The notes beneath the pieces were generated by a model that was given only the letters and a program-made list of their open reading frames with translations, was not told the origin of the DNA and did no database searches. Position numbers and translations under genes: made by a program. This document shows, piece by piece, positions 53,294-61,525 of a stretch of DNA of 64,000 nt (position 1 is the stretch's first letter; each line of letters starts with the position of its first letter). Source of the DNA: Azotobacter paspali (lineage in GTDB: Bacteria > Pseudomonadota > Gammaproteobacteria > Pseudomonadales > Pseudomonadaceae); NCBI RefSeq assembly GCF_042434745.1, contig NZ_JBHLSS010000003.1, one strand, 5' to 3'.

Positions 53294-54787
53294 TTGAGAG
53301 ACACCGGCTATGTACTGGATGTGCCCTATCCCCACCATTTCCAGCGGGAGTCGACGCCGCTCTGGCTGTCCTTCGTCGCCTCCGCGCTGGGGATCGCGGC
53401 GCCGGACATCTCCGCTCCCTATAGCTGGTGCGAGCTCGGCTGCGGCCAAGGGCTGGGCGCGGCGCTGAACGCCGCGGCCAACCCCCTGGGACGCTTCGTC
53501 GCCGTCGATTTCAACCCGCGGCACATCGCCCACGGCCGCGCCCTAGCGCGAGCCGCCGGGCTGGACAACCTCGAATTCGTCGAGGCCGATTTCGCTTCCC
53601 TGGCCGGGATAGCCGGGGAACAGCGGGCGCAGTATGACTTCATCGTCCTCAGCGGCGTCTACTCATGGATCTCCGCGGCCGATCGCGAGGCAGTGCGCCA
53701 TTGCGTGCGCCACTGGCTCAAGCCGGGCGGTATCCTCTATCTCGGCTACATGTGCCAGCCCGGCATGGCGTTTCTGTCCGCGATGCAGCGTTTTCTGCGC
53801 TGCCGTGGCGACTCCGTGGCGGGCGACTCGGTGGCCCGGCTACAGGCCGGGCTCGGCCTGCTCGGGCGTATGGAGCAGGGCGGCGCCGGCTTCTTCCGGG
53901 AGCATCCGGCGGCGGGACGCTATCTGGCGGCGGGCCGGCGGGAAGACCCGCGGCAGCTAGCCCACGAGCTGCTGAACGCGCACTGGGATTCGCTGCACGT
54001 GGCCGATGTCATGGCGGCGCTGTCCGCCTGCGGCTGCGAGTACATCGGCAGCGCCACGCCGCTGGAAAACATCGATGCGCTGTCCCTGCCGGGCAATCTG
54101 CTGCCCCTGTTGCAGGAACTGCGCACGCCAGCCGAACGGGAGACCTTCAAGGACCTGGCGCGCAATCAGTCCGAGCGCCGTGATCTCTATCAGAACGGTG
54201 TGCGCCGGCTGGATGAGCAGGCGCACCGTCAGGCGCTGCTCGACCAGGTGGTGACGGCTCTCCCGGGGGCGCCGGAAGGTGGCGGCATCGATTTCGATAC
54301 CCGCATCGGCCCGGTGCAGGGGCAGGCCGGCCTGTTCAGCCCGCTGCTCGGAGCCCTGGCGGCGGGACCGTGTTCTTTCGCCGAACTGGCTCGCCTGCCA
54401 GCGCTGCAGGGACAGACCGGGTTGATCAGCCCGGCCCTGCAGATGCTCGCCTGGGCGGGGCACATCCATCCGTTGCTGCCGGGCGAGGTCGCGACCGAGC
54501 GTTGCCGGAGCCTGAACCAGGTGCTCTGCGAAAGAGCCTTGCAGGGCACCGCCTACGGCTATCTAGCCGCTCCCAGCCTCGGTTCGGCAGTGGCCGCCGA
54601 CCGCCTGCAGATGGTGGCCCTGCGGGTTCTGCTGGAGTATCCGGGGATCGCCGGCCGGCTGCTACGGGAGACGATCTGGACCCTGTTGGCGAATGCGGGC
54701 GGCCCCGGCGAAGCCGACCTGGAGCAGCGCCTGCTGACCTTCGAGACCGTCGTGTTGCCGCGCTGGCGGCAGATGGGGATGCTATGA
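53294..54787 (+). CDS. SAM methyltransferase with a methyltransferase regulatory domain
   Basis: A 497-residue cytoplasmic protein beginning at TTG 53294, 15 bp after the receptor stop. Residues ~45-165 are a class I SAM-binding fold: motif I WCELGCGQGLGAALNAAANP, acidic turn VAVDFNPRH, VEADFASLAG and FIVLSGVYSWISAADREAV. The following ~200 residues match the MethyTransf_Reg type domain (LAHELLNAHWDSLHVADVMA, LSLPGNLLPLLQELRTPAER, ETFKDLARNQSERRDLYQNG). The substrate is unknown; such proteins are usually found with LPS or surface-modification genes. Its place inside a ferric-siderophore operon, with its stop overlapping the esterase start (ATGA), argues for a role in siderophore handling. Confidence 0.8.
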   Translation: MRDTGYVLDVPYPHHFQRESTPLWLSFVASALGIAAPDISAPYSWCELGCGQGLGAALNAAANPLGRFVAVDFNPRHIAHGRALARAAGLDNLEFVEADFASLAGIAGEQRAQYDFIVLSGVYSWISAADREAVRHCVRHWLKPGGILYLGYMCQPGMAFLSAMQRFLRCRGDSVAGDSVARLQAGLGLLGRMEQGGAGFFREHPAAGRYLAAGRREDPRQLAHELLNAHWDSLHVADVMAALSACGCEYIGSATPLENIDALSLPGNLLPLLQELRTPAERETFKDLARNQSERRDLYQNGVRRLDEQAHRQALLDQVVTALPGAPEGGGIDFDTRIGPVQGQAGLFSPLLGALAAGPCSFAELARLPALQGQTGLISPALQMLAWAGHIHPLLPGEVATERCRSLNQVLCERALQGTAYGYLAAPSLGSAVAADRLQMVALRVLLEYPGIAGRLLRETIWTLLANAGGPGEADLEQRLLTFETVVLPRWRQMGML

Positions 54788-55740
54788 ACATGCAAGCGCT
54801 GCATGCCGTTCTGCTGGGCGCCGTACTGCTCGCCTTCCCGGCCGAATGCGTCCTGGCCAGGCCCGAGCTGGACCGTCCGGCCGGGCCGACCGTCGCCGAC
54901 ACCGGCTCCGCCGCGTATCGCTTCGAAAACCTGAATTTCGTTTCCGCCGATGGCGAGCGGCGTTATCGGGTGGTGGTCGCCATTCCTCGACTCCCGGCCG
55001 CCGCCACAGGCTACCCGGCGGTCTATCTGCTCGACGGCAACGCCGCCCTGGCGGCGCTGGACGAGCCGCTTCTGCAGACACTGGCCGGCGACGACCCGCC
55101 AGTGATCGTCGCTCTGGGCTATGAGGCGCCGTTGCGTTTCAACGTGCGCTCCCGGGCTTTCGATTACACGCCGCCGCTCGCCGATGGACAGTCTTATGTG
55201 GACGAGTTGGCGGGCGACCGCAAGGGTGGGGGAGCCGGCCACTTCCTCGATCTGCTGGAGCAGCGGATCAAGCCGGCGGTCGAGAAGCTCGCCCCGGTCG
55301 ACCGGTCTCGGCAGACCCTGTGGGGGCATTCCTACGGCGGGCTATTCGTGTTGCACGTCCTGGCCACGCGGCCGGAGGCTTTCCAGTCCTACGCAGCGGC
55401 CGATCCGTCGCTCTGGTGGCGTCGCGGTGAGATGATCGAGCGCCTGCGGGCCGTGGCCGGGAGCTGGTCCAGGAGCGGCTTTCGCCTGCTGGTCATGCGC
55501 AGCGGCAAGGACCACGACGGCGCAGGGCCGGCTGGCGCCAGTCCCGAGGCAATGGCGGTGCGCCGCCAGGCCGTGGCCAGCGTGCCGGAGGACGCGGCCC
55601 GGCAATTGGCCCGCGAGCTTTCCGGCTGGCCGGGGCTGAGCGTGCATTACCGCGAATTTCCAACTCTGACCCATGGCGGCCTGCTGCCGGTTTCGCTCAA
55701 GCCGGCGCTGCGCCTGTCCATGGGACATCTCGACGATTGA
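54784..55740 (+). CDS. Periplasmic ferric-siderophore esterase (IroE/PfeE-like)
   Basis: A 318-residue alpha/beta hydrolase with signal peptide (cleavage likely near VLARPEL). The D-family esterase signature includes YPAVYLLDGNAALAALDEPL and the nucleophile Ser183 in WGHSYGGLFVLHVLA, with His297 in FPTLTHGGLLP as the likely catalytic His. This is the fold of IroE and PfeE, which cut tri-ester catecholate siderophores to release iron in the periplasm. The gene overlaps the methyltransferase by 4 bp and follows the receptor operon. Exact siderophore unknown. Confidence 0.85.
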   Translation: MNMQALHAVLLGAVLLAFPAECVLARPELDRPAGPTVADTGSAAYRFENLNFVSADGERRYRVVVAIPRLPAAATGYPAVYLLDGNAALAALDEPLLQTLAGDDPPVIVALGYEAPLRFNVRSRAFDYTPPLADGQSYVDELAGDRKGGGAGHFLDLLEQRIKPAVEKLAPVDRSRQTLWGHSYGGLFVLHVLATRPEAFQSYAAADPSLWWRRGEMIERLRAVAGSWSRSGFRLLVMRSGKDHDGAGPAGASPEAMAVRRQAVASVPEDAARQLARELSGWPGLSVHYREFPTLTHGGLLPVSLKPALRLSMGHLDD

Positions 55741-55754
55741 TTAGGGGATAAAAC

Positions 55755-56060
55755 TTGAGCCGTCGATTAACGCTATCGCCTTCGCGACGGGTATGGCTGG
55801 ACACAGGCCTCAGGGTCGTGGCGGCCGTCTTCGGGGGGTATGCCTTGACCTACGCCGCTACCGCGGCGCTGGCGCGCCTCCTGCCGCTGGAGCGCTTCGA
55901 TGCGGCGATAGTCGCGTCCCTGCCATCCTTCGCCTTCTATACGGCCTTCCTGCTCTGGGCTTTCGCGGCGCCGCTGCGGCGAGTCTGGTTGGGCATCGCC
56001 TTGGCCGTGCCGCTGGCACTGATCGGCTTCTGGCCGGTCTGGTTCGGAGGAGCTGCCTGA
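55755..56060 (+). CDS. DUF3649 small inner-membrane protein
   Basis: A 101-residue protein with three predicted helices (VVAAVFGGYALTYAATAALA, IVASLPSFAFYTAFLLWAFA, LGIALAVPLALIGFWPVWFG). It belongs to the DUF3649 group regularly found with PepSY-type iron proteins and TonB-dependent receptors. Start is TTG 55755; the stop overlaps the PepSY gene start (TGATG). It probably forms an inner-membrane complex with the next two products. Confidence 0.85.
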   Translation: MSRRLTLSPSRRVWLDTGLRVVAAVFGGYALTYAATAALARLLPLERFDAAIVASLPSFAFYTAFLLWAFAAPLRRVWLGIALAVPLALIGFWPVWFGGAA

Positions 56061-57688
56061 TGTCCGCGAACAAGAGTTTCCGCCACTCCATGATCTGGTT
56101 GCACCGTTGGGCGGGGTTGCTGCTCGGCTGGCTGCTGTTCGCCATCTTCCTGACCGGCACCCTGACGGTGTTCGACAAGGAGATTAATTGGTGGATGCAG
56201 CCGGAGCTGGCCAGCCAGGGCGCGGATCAGCACAAGGCCGTGCGCTTCGCCCAGGAGTGGCTGGCGCGCGAGCACGCCGACGCGCCGGTGTGGAGCATCG
56301 ACCTGCCGACCGAGCGTTCGCCGGTGCTGAAGATTTCCACCGGCGAGGGCCGGCATGCCGAGCGCCAAGTGCTCGATCCCGAATCCGGCGGCTTGCTGGA
56401 GCCGCGCGAGAGCGTGGGCGGCAATTTCTTCTTCCGCTTTCACTACAGCCTCCAGTTGCCGCGTACCTTCGGCGTCTGGGTGGTCGGGGTGGCGGCGATG
56501 GCGATGATGGTGGCGCTGGTCACTTCCCTCATCATCCACCGTCACCTGTTCCGCGATTTCTTCGCTTTCCGCCCGACCGGCGGCCGGCGCTCCTGGCTAG
56601 ACGGCCACAATGCGAGCGGGGTACTGCTGCTGCCGTTCCACCTGATGATCACTTACACCGGCCTGGTGATCTTCTTCATGATCTACATGCCGGCGGCAGT
56701 GGACGCTCTCTACGGCGGCGACCGCATGGCGATGTTCCGCGACGCCTCGCCCAGTGCCCAGGCGGCAGCGGGCGGACCGGGCGGCGGACGGTCTGCCGAG
56801 GGTGGAATGGAGCGCGGTGGCCGACCCGCGGAGAGCGGCATGGAGGGCGGCCGGGGGCCGCGCGGGGCGGGCCATGAGGCGCCTGCCGCTGCGCTGCTGC
56901 CGCTGGATTCCTTCATCGCCCCGGCGGAGGAGCTGTTCGGCAAGGGCATGGTGGCCTCGCTGCGGGTCCGCAATCCGGGCAAGGCCAACGCCCGCGTCGA
57001 GGCTAGTCCGTTGCTGGGCTACCGCATCGCGCTGACCAAGGGCGAGTCGGCAGTGTTCGACGGGGTTTCCGGCAAGCGCCTGCAGGCACCCGCCGACAAG
57101 CGTGCCACTACCCTGATTCAGCAGGTCATGATCGGGCTGCACTTCGCCCAGTTCGGCGGCTACCCGATGCGCTGGCTGTATTTCTTCTGTGGCGCGATCA
57201 GTTGCGCAATGATCGCCACCGGCCTAGTGCTGTTCGCCAACCGCCAGCGCCTCCAGATCGCCGAGGCGAACGCCGGGCAACGCTTCCTGCGCGTGGTAGA
57301 GACCCTGAACGTCGGCAGCGTGGCCGGCCTGATGCTGGGCTGCATCGCGCTGTTCTGGATCAACCGCCTGCTGCCGGCCGGCCTGGGTGAGCGCAGTGGC
57401 TGGGAGATGTGCCTGTTCTTCGCCATCTGGCTGCTGACCTTCGTGCACGCCTGGCTGCGCCCGCAACTGGCGGCCTGGCGCGAGCAGCTCTGGGCGGTCG
57501 CCCTGCTGTGCGCGGCATTGCCGCTGCTCGGACTCTTCAGCGGAGCGACCTTCGACTGGACGCGCCTGTCCCTGGAGCTCTGCGCCCTGCTGCTGGGCCT
57601 GGTGCTGGGCTGGGTGGCCTGGCGGATCGGTCGGGTCGAAGCCCGCGCCGGAGATTCCCATTCCCTGACTGGAGCCGTGCAATGCTAA
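56060..57688 (+). CDS. PepSY-associated TM helix protein (PiuB/FpvG-like)
   Basis: A 542-residue inner-membrane protein with about seven membrane helices and PepSY-like periplasmic segments. Landmarks: IWLHRWAGLLLGWLLFAIFL with a conserved His, HYSLQLPRTFGVWVVGVAAM, LPFHLMITYTGLVIFFMIYM, GLHFAQFGGYPMRWLYFF and LTFVHAWLRPQLAAW. Related proteins (FpvG) contribute to periplasmic reduction of ferri-siderophores. A Gly/Met/Arg-rich insertion around residues 233-275 contains two near-repeats (EGGMERGGRPAE and ESGMEGGRGPRG). It is encoded between DUF3649 and DUF3325 partners with overlapping start and stop codons. Confidence 0.9.
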   Translation: MSANKSFRHSMIWLHRWAGLLLGWLLFAIFLTGTLTVFDKEINWWMQPELASQGADQHKAVRFAQEWLAREHADAPVWSIDLPTERSPVLKISTGEGRHAERQVLDPESGGLLEPRESVGGNFFFRFHYSLQLPRTFGVWVVGVAAMAMMVALVTSLIIHRHLFRDFFAFRPTGGRRSWLDGHNASGVLLLPFHLMITYTGLVIFFMIYMPAAVDALYGGDRMAMFRDASPSAQAAAGGPGGGRSAEGGMERGGRPAESGMEGGRGPRGAGHEAPAAALLPLDSFIAPAEELFGKGMVASLRVRNPGKANARVEASPLLGYRIALTKGESAVFDGVSGKRLQAPADKRATTLIQQVMIGLHFAQFGGYPMRWLYFFCGAISCAMIATGLVLFANRQRLQIAEANAGQRFLRVVETLNVGSVAGLMLGCIALFWINRLLPAGLGERSGWEMCLFFAIWLLTFVHAWLRPQLAAWREQLWAVALLCAALPLLGLFSGATFDWTRLSLELCALLLGLVLGWVAWRIGRVEARAGDSHSLTGAVQC

Positions 57689-58020
57689 GCGGATTCGCTG
57701 CGGGCCTGTTGTTCGCCTACTCGGGCATGCTCGGGCTGTGCCTGGGGCTCGAACGTCACTACCGTCAGGTCTGGCAGAAGGCGCCGCCGCCCTGGTTGCC
57801 ACGCGCCCTGCGCGCCGCCGGCTGGCTGGCGCTGGTGCTGGCCTTCTACGCCTGCGTCACGGCCTGGGGCGCGGCTATGGGGCCGGTCGGCTGGTTCGGC
57901 ATGATCTCCCTGACCGGCTTCGCCCTGGTGCTGTTGCTGCCTTTCGCGCCGCGTCTGGCGGTCTGGCTGCCGGCCGGAGGCGGGCTGCTCTGGGGCGTGC
58001 TCCTGGGCGCCGGGCTCTGA
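57682..58020 (+). CDS. DUF3325 small inner-membrane protein
   Basis: A 112-residue protein with three helices (LLFAYSGMLGLCLGLERHYR, LALVLAFYACVTAWGAAMGP, FALVLLLPFAPRLAVWLPAG). The GLERHYRQVW motif after helix 1 is typical of DUF3325, which accompanies PepSY iron-uptake proteins. Its ATG overlaps the end of the PepSY gene by 7 bp. It is the last gene of the ferric-siderophore operon; mazG starts 87 bp later. Confidence 0.88.
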   Translation: MLSGFAAGLLFAYSGMLGLCLGLERHYRQVWQKAPPPWLPRALRAAGWLALVLAFYACVTAWGAAMGPVGWFGMISLTGFALVLLLPFAPRLAVWLPAGGGLLWGVLLGAGL

Positions 58021-58107
58021 CGCGGCGATCTATTCCCAATCCTGTGGCCTCGGGTGGGATCGCGCTATGCTCGCGACTCCCGCTTCAGGACCAAACAGGA
58101 TAAGCCC

Positions 58108-58941
58108 ATGTATCGACTCGACGACCTGCTGCATCTCATGGCCCGCCTGCGCGATCCGCGGCATGGCTGTCCCTGGGATCTGCAGCAGTCCTACGCGAGC
58201 ATAGTCCCGCATACCATCGAAGAAGCCTACGAGGTCGCCGACGCCATCGAGCGTCGCGATTTCGCCCATCTGCCGGGCGAGCTCGGCGACCTGTTGTTCC
58301 AGGTGGTCTATTACAGTCAACTGGCCCAGGAGGAAGGACGCTTCGACTTCGCCACGGTAGTCGACGGCATCACTTGCAAGCTGATCCGCCGGCATCCCCA
58401 TGTATTTCCCGACGGCGACCTGTACGGCGCGCCGGACCGGCCGAAGCCGGCCGAGGAGGCTATCCGTCAGCGCTGGGAGGACATCAAGGCCGAGGAGCGG
58501 GCGGAAAAGGCCGCCGCGCCGGAGCAATTGTCCCTGCTCGACGACGTGCCGCTGGCTCTGCCAGCGCTGTCCCGTTCGGTCAAGCTGCAGAAGCGCGCCG
58601 CCCGGGTCGGCTTCGACTGGCCGGAAGCGCTGGTGGTGGTGGACAAGCTGCGCGAAGAGCTGGACGAGCTACTGGAGGCGATGAGCGGGAGCGATCCGCA
58701 GGCCATCGTCGACGAGCTCGGCGATCTGTTGTTCGCCGCGACCAACCTGGCGCGGCATCTCGCGGTAGATCCGGAGGTCGCTTTGCGCGGTGCCAACCAT
58801 CGGTTCGAGTGGCGTTTCCGCTTCATCGAGCAGGCCCTGCGCGCCGACGGACGCAGTCCCGAGGGCTGCAGCCTGGACGAGCTGGAGGCGTTGTGGGCAA
58901 AAGCCAAGCGCGCCGAGCGTGGCGAGCCGGACTGCGTTTGA
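58108..58941 (+). CDS. mazG: Nucleoside triphosphate pyrophosphohydrolase
   Basis: A 277-residue protein with two tandem MazG domains. The first has LRDPRHGCPWDLQQSYASIV, HTIEEAYEVADAIE (metal-binding ExxE) and GELGDLLFQVVYYSQLAQEE; the second has KLREELDELLEAM and VDELGDLLFAATNLARHL. It hydrolyses canonical and damaged NTPs to NMPs and can lower ppGpp by affecting nucleotide pools. It normally sits next to relA; here the iron cassette separates them. ATG 58108; complete. Confidence 0.94.
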   Translation: MYRLDDLLHLMARLRDPRHGCPWDLQQSYASIVPHTIEEAYEVADAIERRDFAHLPGELGDLLFQVVYYSQLAQEEGRFDFATVVDGITCKLIRRHPHVFPDGDLYGAPDRPKPAEEAIRQRWEDIKAEERAEKAAAPEQLSLLDDVPLALPALSRSVKLQKRAARVGFDWPEALVVVDKLREELDELLEAMSGSDPQAIVDELGDLLFAATNLARHLAVDPEVALRGANHRFEWRFRFIEQALRADGRSPEGCSLDELEALWAKAKRAERGEPDCV

Positions 58942-59209
58942 GTGCGTTGTCCTGAGCCGCTCGCCCATGGTGTTGCCTCCTGGCCATTCCGGGCTTGCAC
59001 TCCGGGCCTTCAGGCTGGAGGATTGAGTCTCGGTAGCCCGTCCGGCCGCGTTCGATGGAATCCGGGATCGCGTCGGACGGTCCGGCCTATAGGCACTGGT
59101 CGGCAAGTTGCGGGAAGCGCCAGCCTAGCCATTCCCGAGCCTGTCCTTGGCTGAATTCGCCCCTGAAAACGAATGTCCGCAGCGGCGGGCGGTTGGAAGA
59201 TTTCTTACG

Positions 59210-59749
59210 ATGAGCATGTCATTGCGCGACCAGTTGCTGAAAGCCGGCCTGGTCAACGAGAAGCAGGCCAAGCAGGCCAGCAAGCATAAACAGAAGCAGG
59301 AGCGCCTGGAGCGCAAGGGCCAGATCGAGAAGGACGACTCACAACGCCAGGTGGCGCTCCAGGCCCAGGCCGAGAAACTCGCCCGCGACCAGGAGCTGAA
59401 TCGCCATCAGCAGGAAAAGGCCGAGCAGAAGGCACGTGCCGCGCAGATCAAGCAACTGATCGAGGTTTCCCGCCTGCCTAAGCTGAACACCGACGACTAC
59501 TACAACTTCGTCGACGACAAGAAGGTCAAGCGCCTGCCGGTGAATACCATGATGCGCGACAAACTCAGCCGTGGCTCGTTGGGCATCGTCCGCCATGGCA
59601 GCGGTTACGAGGTGGTACCGCGCGAGGCGGCGCTGAAGATTCAAGAGCGCGATCCGCGCCGTGTGGTGCTGCTCAATACGCAGAGCGAGGCGCCGGACGA
59701 GGACGATCCCTACGCGGCCTACAAGATTCCCGACGATCTGATGTGGTAG
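59210..59749 (+). CDS. DUF2058 family protein (YaiL-like)
   Basis: A 179-residue basic, Gln/Lys-rich protein. The N-terminus MSMSLRDQLLKAGLVNEKQA and the long charged helix (KQASKHKQKQERLERKGQIE) lead into a C-terminal domain with LPKLNTDDYYNFVDDKKVKR and YEVVPREAALKIQERDPRRV. The family is described as nucleoprotein or polysaccharide-associated in enterobacteria, but function is unsettled. Starts at ATG 59210. Stands alone. Confidence 0.85.
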   Translation: MSMSLRDQLLKAGLVNEKQAKQASKHKQKQERLERKGQIEKDDSQRQVALQAQAEKLARDQELNRHQQEKAEQKARAAQIKQLIEVSRLPKLNTDDYYNFVDDKKVKRLPVNTMMRDKLSRGSLGIVRHGSGYEVVPREAALKIQERDPRRVVLLNTQSEAPDEDDPYAAYKIPDDLMW

Positions 59750-60072
59750 CTCCACAAAACAGGATTTCATCGTGCGCAGTGTATAGAGGCTCGGGAGAGG
59801 TACGCGGTAGACGTACCTCCTCTTGAAACAAAACATCGAAACAAGCTGTGCCTGCCGTGAGTTGTTTCGACGCTTCGCTTCGATTCCCTGGGCCGCCGCG
59901 CAGACTCAAGGCTATTTTGCGAACGGGAATTTCCGGGAAAAATTCCGGGGAATATTCATCGAACGGGGAAGCCTCTTCTCCGTGGTCACTGCGCCGAGCG
60001 AGCATTCACGTTCTGCCGGTGCGGCCGTTGCGGGCTGGTCGGTCAAAGGCACGGTGGCCATATCAGCGGTTG
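59750..60072. other. Intergenic region with a hairpin
   Basis: About 320 bp. GAGGTACG-CGGTAGA-CGTACCTC (59797-59819) forms an 8-bp stem and may end the DUF2058 transcript, though no U-tract follows. The rest has no recognisable gene. The toxin gene ends at 60073 on the opposite strand. Confidence 0.4.
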
Positions 60073-60354
60073 TTAGAGCCCCAGCTCGCTATGCGAGCCG
60101 AGGCGAACCAATTGCAGCGTTTCGTCGTCCGGCTTCCGGTACAGCAACACCAGGTCCGTTTTTATATGGCAGTCGCGATGATCCACCCAGTTGCCCGTCA
60201 GGGCATGGTCACGGTGCAGGACATTCGGAGGGCGATCCTTCGCCAGCGCCTCAATGACCGGCAGCAGGTCGTCTTCCAACGTTGCCTGGTGCTGTCCCTT
60301 CGCTTCACGCTGCAAGTCGTGCTTGAACTGGCTGGTCTGCTTAATCTTCCGCAC
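60073..60354 (-). CDS. yafQ: YafQ-type mRNA interferase toxin
   Basis: A 93-residue RelE-superfamily ribonuclease. MRKIKQTSQFKHDLQREAKG, then LPVIEALAKDRPPNVLHRDH, ALTGNWVDHRDCHIKTDLVL, LYRKPDDETLQLVRLGSHSE is the YafQ pattern with catalytic His residues and the C-terminal SHSELGL. Ribosome-dependent mRNA cleavage is expected. The start is GTG 60354, overlapping the antitoxin by 14 bp, as in dinJ-yafQ operons. Confidence 0.9.
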   Translation of the reverse strand: MRKIKQTSQFKHDLQREAKGQHQATLEDDLLPVIEALAKDRPPNVLHRDHALTGNWVDHRDCHIKTDLVLLYRKPDDETLQLVRLGSHSELGL

Positions 60355-60601
60355 GAATCGCCGCCCGCAGCTCGTCCAGGGTCACGATTTCGAGACTCCC
60401 CTCGCGCGCCGCACGTGCAGCCGCGATGGTTTCCAGGGAGGGCTCCAGCGGCGCGAACGGCAAGCGCCCTTCCTCGGCGATGCGCACCAGCATCAGCTTG
60501 ATGGCGTCCGACATGGTTAGGCCCATGGATTCGAGCACCACGGTGGCTTCATTCTTGATGCGCTCGTCGATGCGAGCACGGACGGTCGTTTCGGTGGCCA
60601 T
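60341..60601 (-). CDS. dinJ: DinJ/RelB-family antitoxin
   Basis: An 86-residue ribbon-helix-helix antitoxin: TTVRARIDERIKNEATVVLE forms the DNA-binding strand and first helix, MGLTMSDAIKLMLVRIAEEG the second, and the acidic tail binds the toxin. It starts at ATG 60601 and precedes yafQ with a 14-bp overlap. The perfect palindrome just upstream (60619-60643) is the expected auto-repression site. Confidence 0.9.
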   Translation of the reverse strand: MATETTVRARIDERIKNEATVVLESMGLTMSDAIKLMLVRIAEEGRLPFAPLEPSLETIAAARAAREGSLEIVTLDELRAAIRAED

Positions 60602-60618
60602 CTCAATTCCTTCAGTGA

Positions 60619-60643
60619 ATCGTAGTTACAGCGTAACTACGAT
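60619..60643 (-). promoter_or_regulatory. Operator palindrome of dinJ-yafQ
   Basis: ATCGTAGTTAC-AGC-GTAACTACGAT: 11-bp perfect arms with a 3-bp centre, 17 bp before the dinJ ATG. Position and symmetry fit binding of the antitoxin or toxin-antitoxin complex over the promoter. Confidence 0.75.
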
Positions 60644-60754
60644 GTGACCCAAGTAAAAGTGGTTTGGCGACAGCCGGCTTCGCCCGGCCAGACCCGTGCC
60701 AAAGTGTGGGCTGAAAGGCAGGCCGGCGCTACAGGTCGCATGCCATGCAAAACA

Positions 60755-60775
60755 AAGCCGGCGCGCGGCCGGCTT
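60755..60775 (-). terminator. Rho-independent terminator after the DUF3108 gene
   Basis: AAGCCGGC-N5-GCCGGCTT; on the minus strand the stem is followed by TGTTTTG. It lies 20 bp beyond the DUF3108 stop and would end the purM-purN-DUF3108 transcript. Confidence 0.75.
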
Positions 60776-60795
60776 CGGTATGGGACGGGATTGTC

Positions 60796-61512
60796 TCAGT
60801 CGAGCCGACCTTTCACCGGGCGGCCGTCGACCGTTCCCTCCTTGAGCATGATCTGGTATTCCTTGCCGTCCTTCTCCACCTGATGCAGGCGCACCATCAG
60901 GTAGTCCCAGTCCTTGGCGAGCCAGAACACGGTCTTGCGGTTGGTCTGGGTGGGATCGCGCACGCGCTCGACTTTGACCGCCTCGACTAGCCCCACGCGG
61001 GTGCGCACGTTCTCGTTGCCCAGTACGCGGAAGTCGTAGGTTTCGATCTCGTCGCCGTCGAGCACCTGGTAGCTCATGCTCTTCTTGCCTTCGGCGACAT
61101 CCTTCTGCAGCTCCAACTGATAGAGGGACTTATCCAGCAGGCCGCGGTTGAGCGGCAGCTTCACGGGTTTGTCGCGCTCGCTGCCCTGGACCGTCTTGGC
61201 TTGCCAGTCGAAGTCGTGCCGGACCTTCTTGTCCTTGCCCATGCCGCTGCGCTCATAGCGATAGGCGAGCGGCACGAGGCGGCCGTTCTCGACGCTGAAG
61301 GTGCTCTGTTCGGTGACGCTGGCGAGCAGCATGCTGGCCTTGAATTCGTAGTCCCAGCGCGTACCGTCCAGCTTCTTCAGCGAGCGTTCGGCGGAGCCGC
61401 TGATCGGCATCTGTTTCCAGTCGGCGGTGTAGCTGGCGAAGAAGGGTTTCAGTTCGAAGGCATGGGTGGGCGCCGCGAGCAAGGCAAGGGCGAACAACAG
61501 GGCACCACGCAT
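60796..61512 (-). CDS. DUF3108 family exported protein
   Basis: A 238-residue protein with a signal peptide (MRGALLFALALLAAPTHAFE). DUF3108 features include FFASYTADWKQMPISGSAER near the N-terminus, WDYEFKASMLLASVTEQSTF and the C-terminal VFWLAKDWDYLMVRLHQVEK. It follows purN by 13 bp on the same strand, as in P. aeruginosa. Probable periplasmic protein of unknown role. ATG 61512 is chosen because the signal peptide starts there; an upstream in-frame start at 61569 would overlap purN. Confidence 0.85.
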   Translation of the reverse strand: MRGALLFALALLAAPTHAFELKPFFASYTADWKQMPISGSAERSLKKLDGTRWDYEFKASMLLASVTEQSTFSVENGRLVPLAYRYERSGMGKDKKVRHDFDWQAKTVQGSERDKPVKLPLNRGLLDKSLYQLELQKDVAEGKKSMSYQVLDGDEIETYDFRVLGNENVRTRVGLVEAVKVERVRDPTQTNRKTVFWLAKDWDYLMVRLHQVEKDGKEYQIMLKEGTVDGRPVKGRLD

Positions 61513-61525
61513 AATGTCTCCTATC

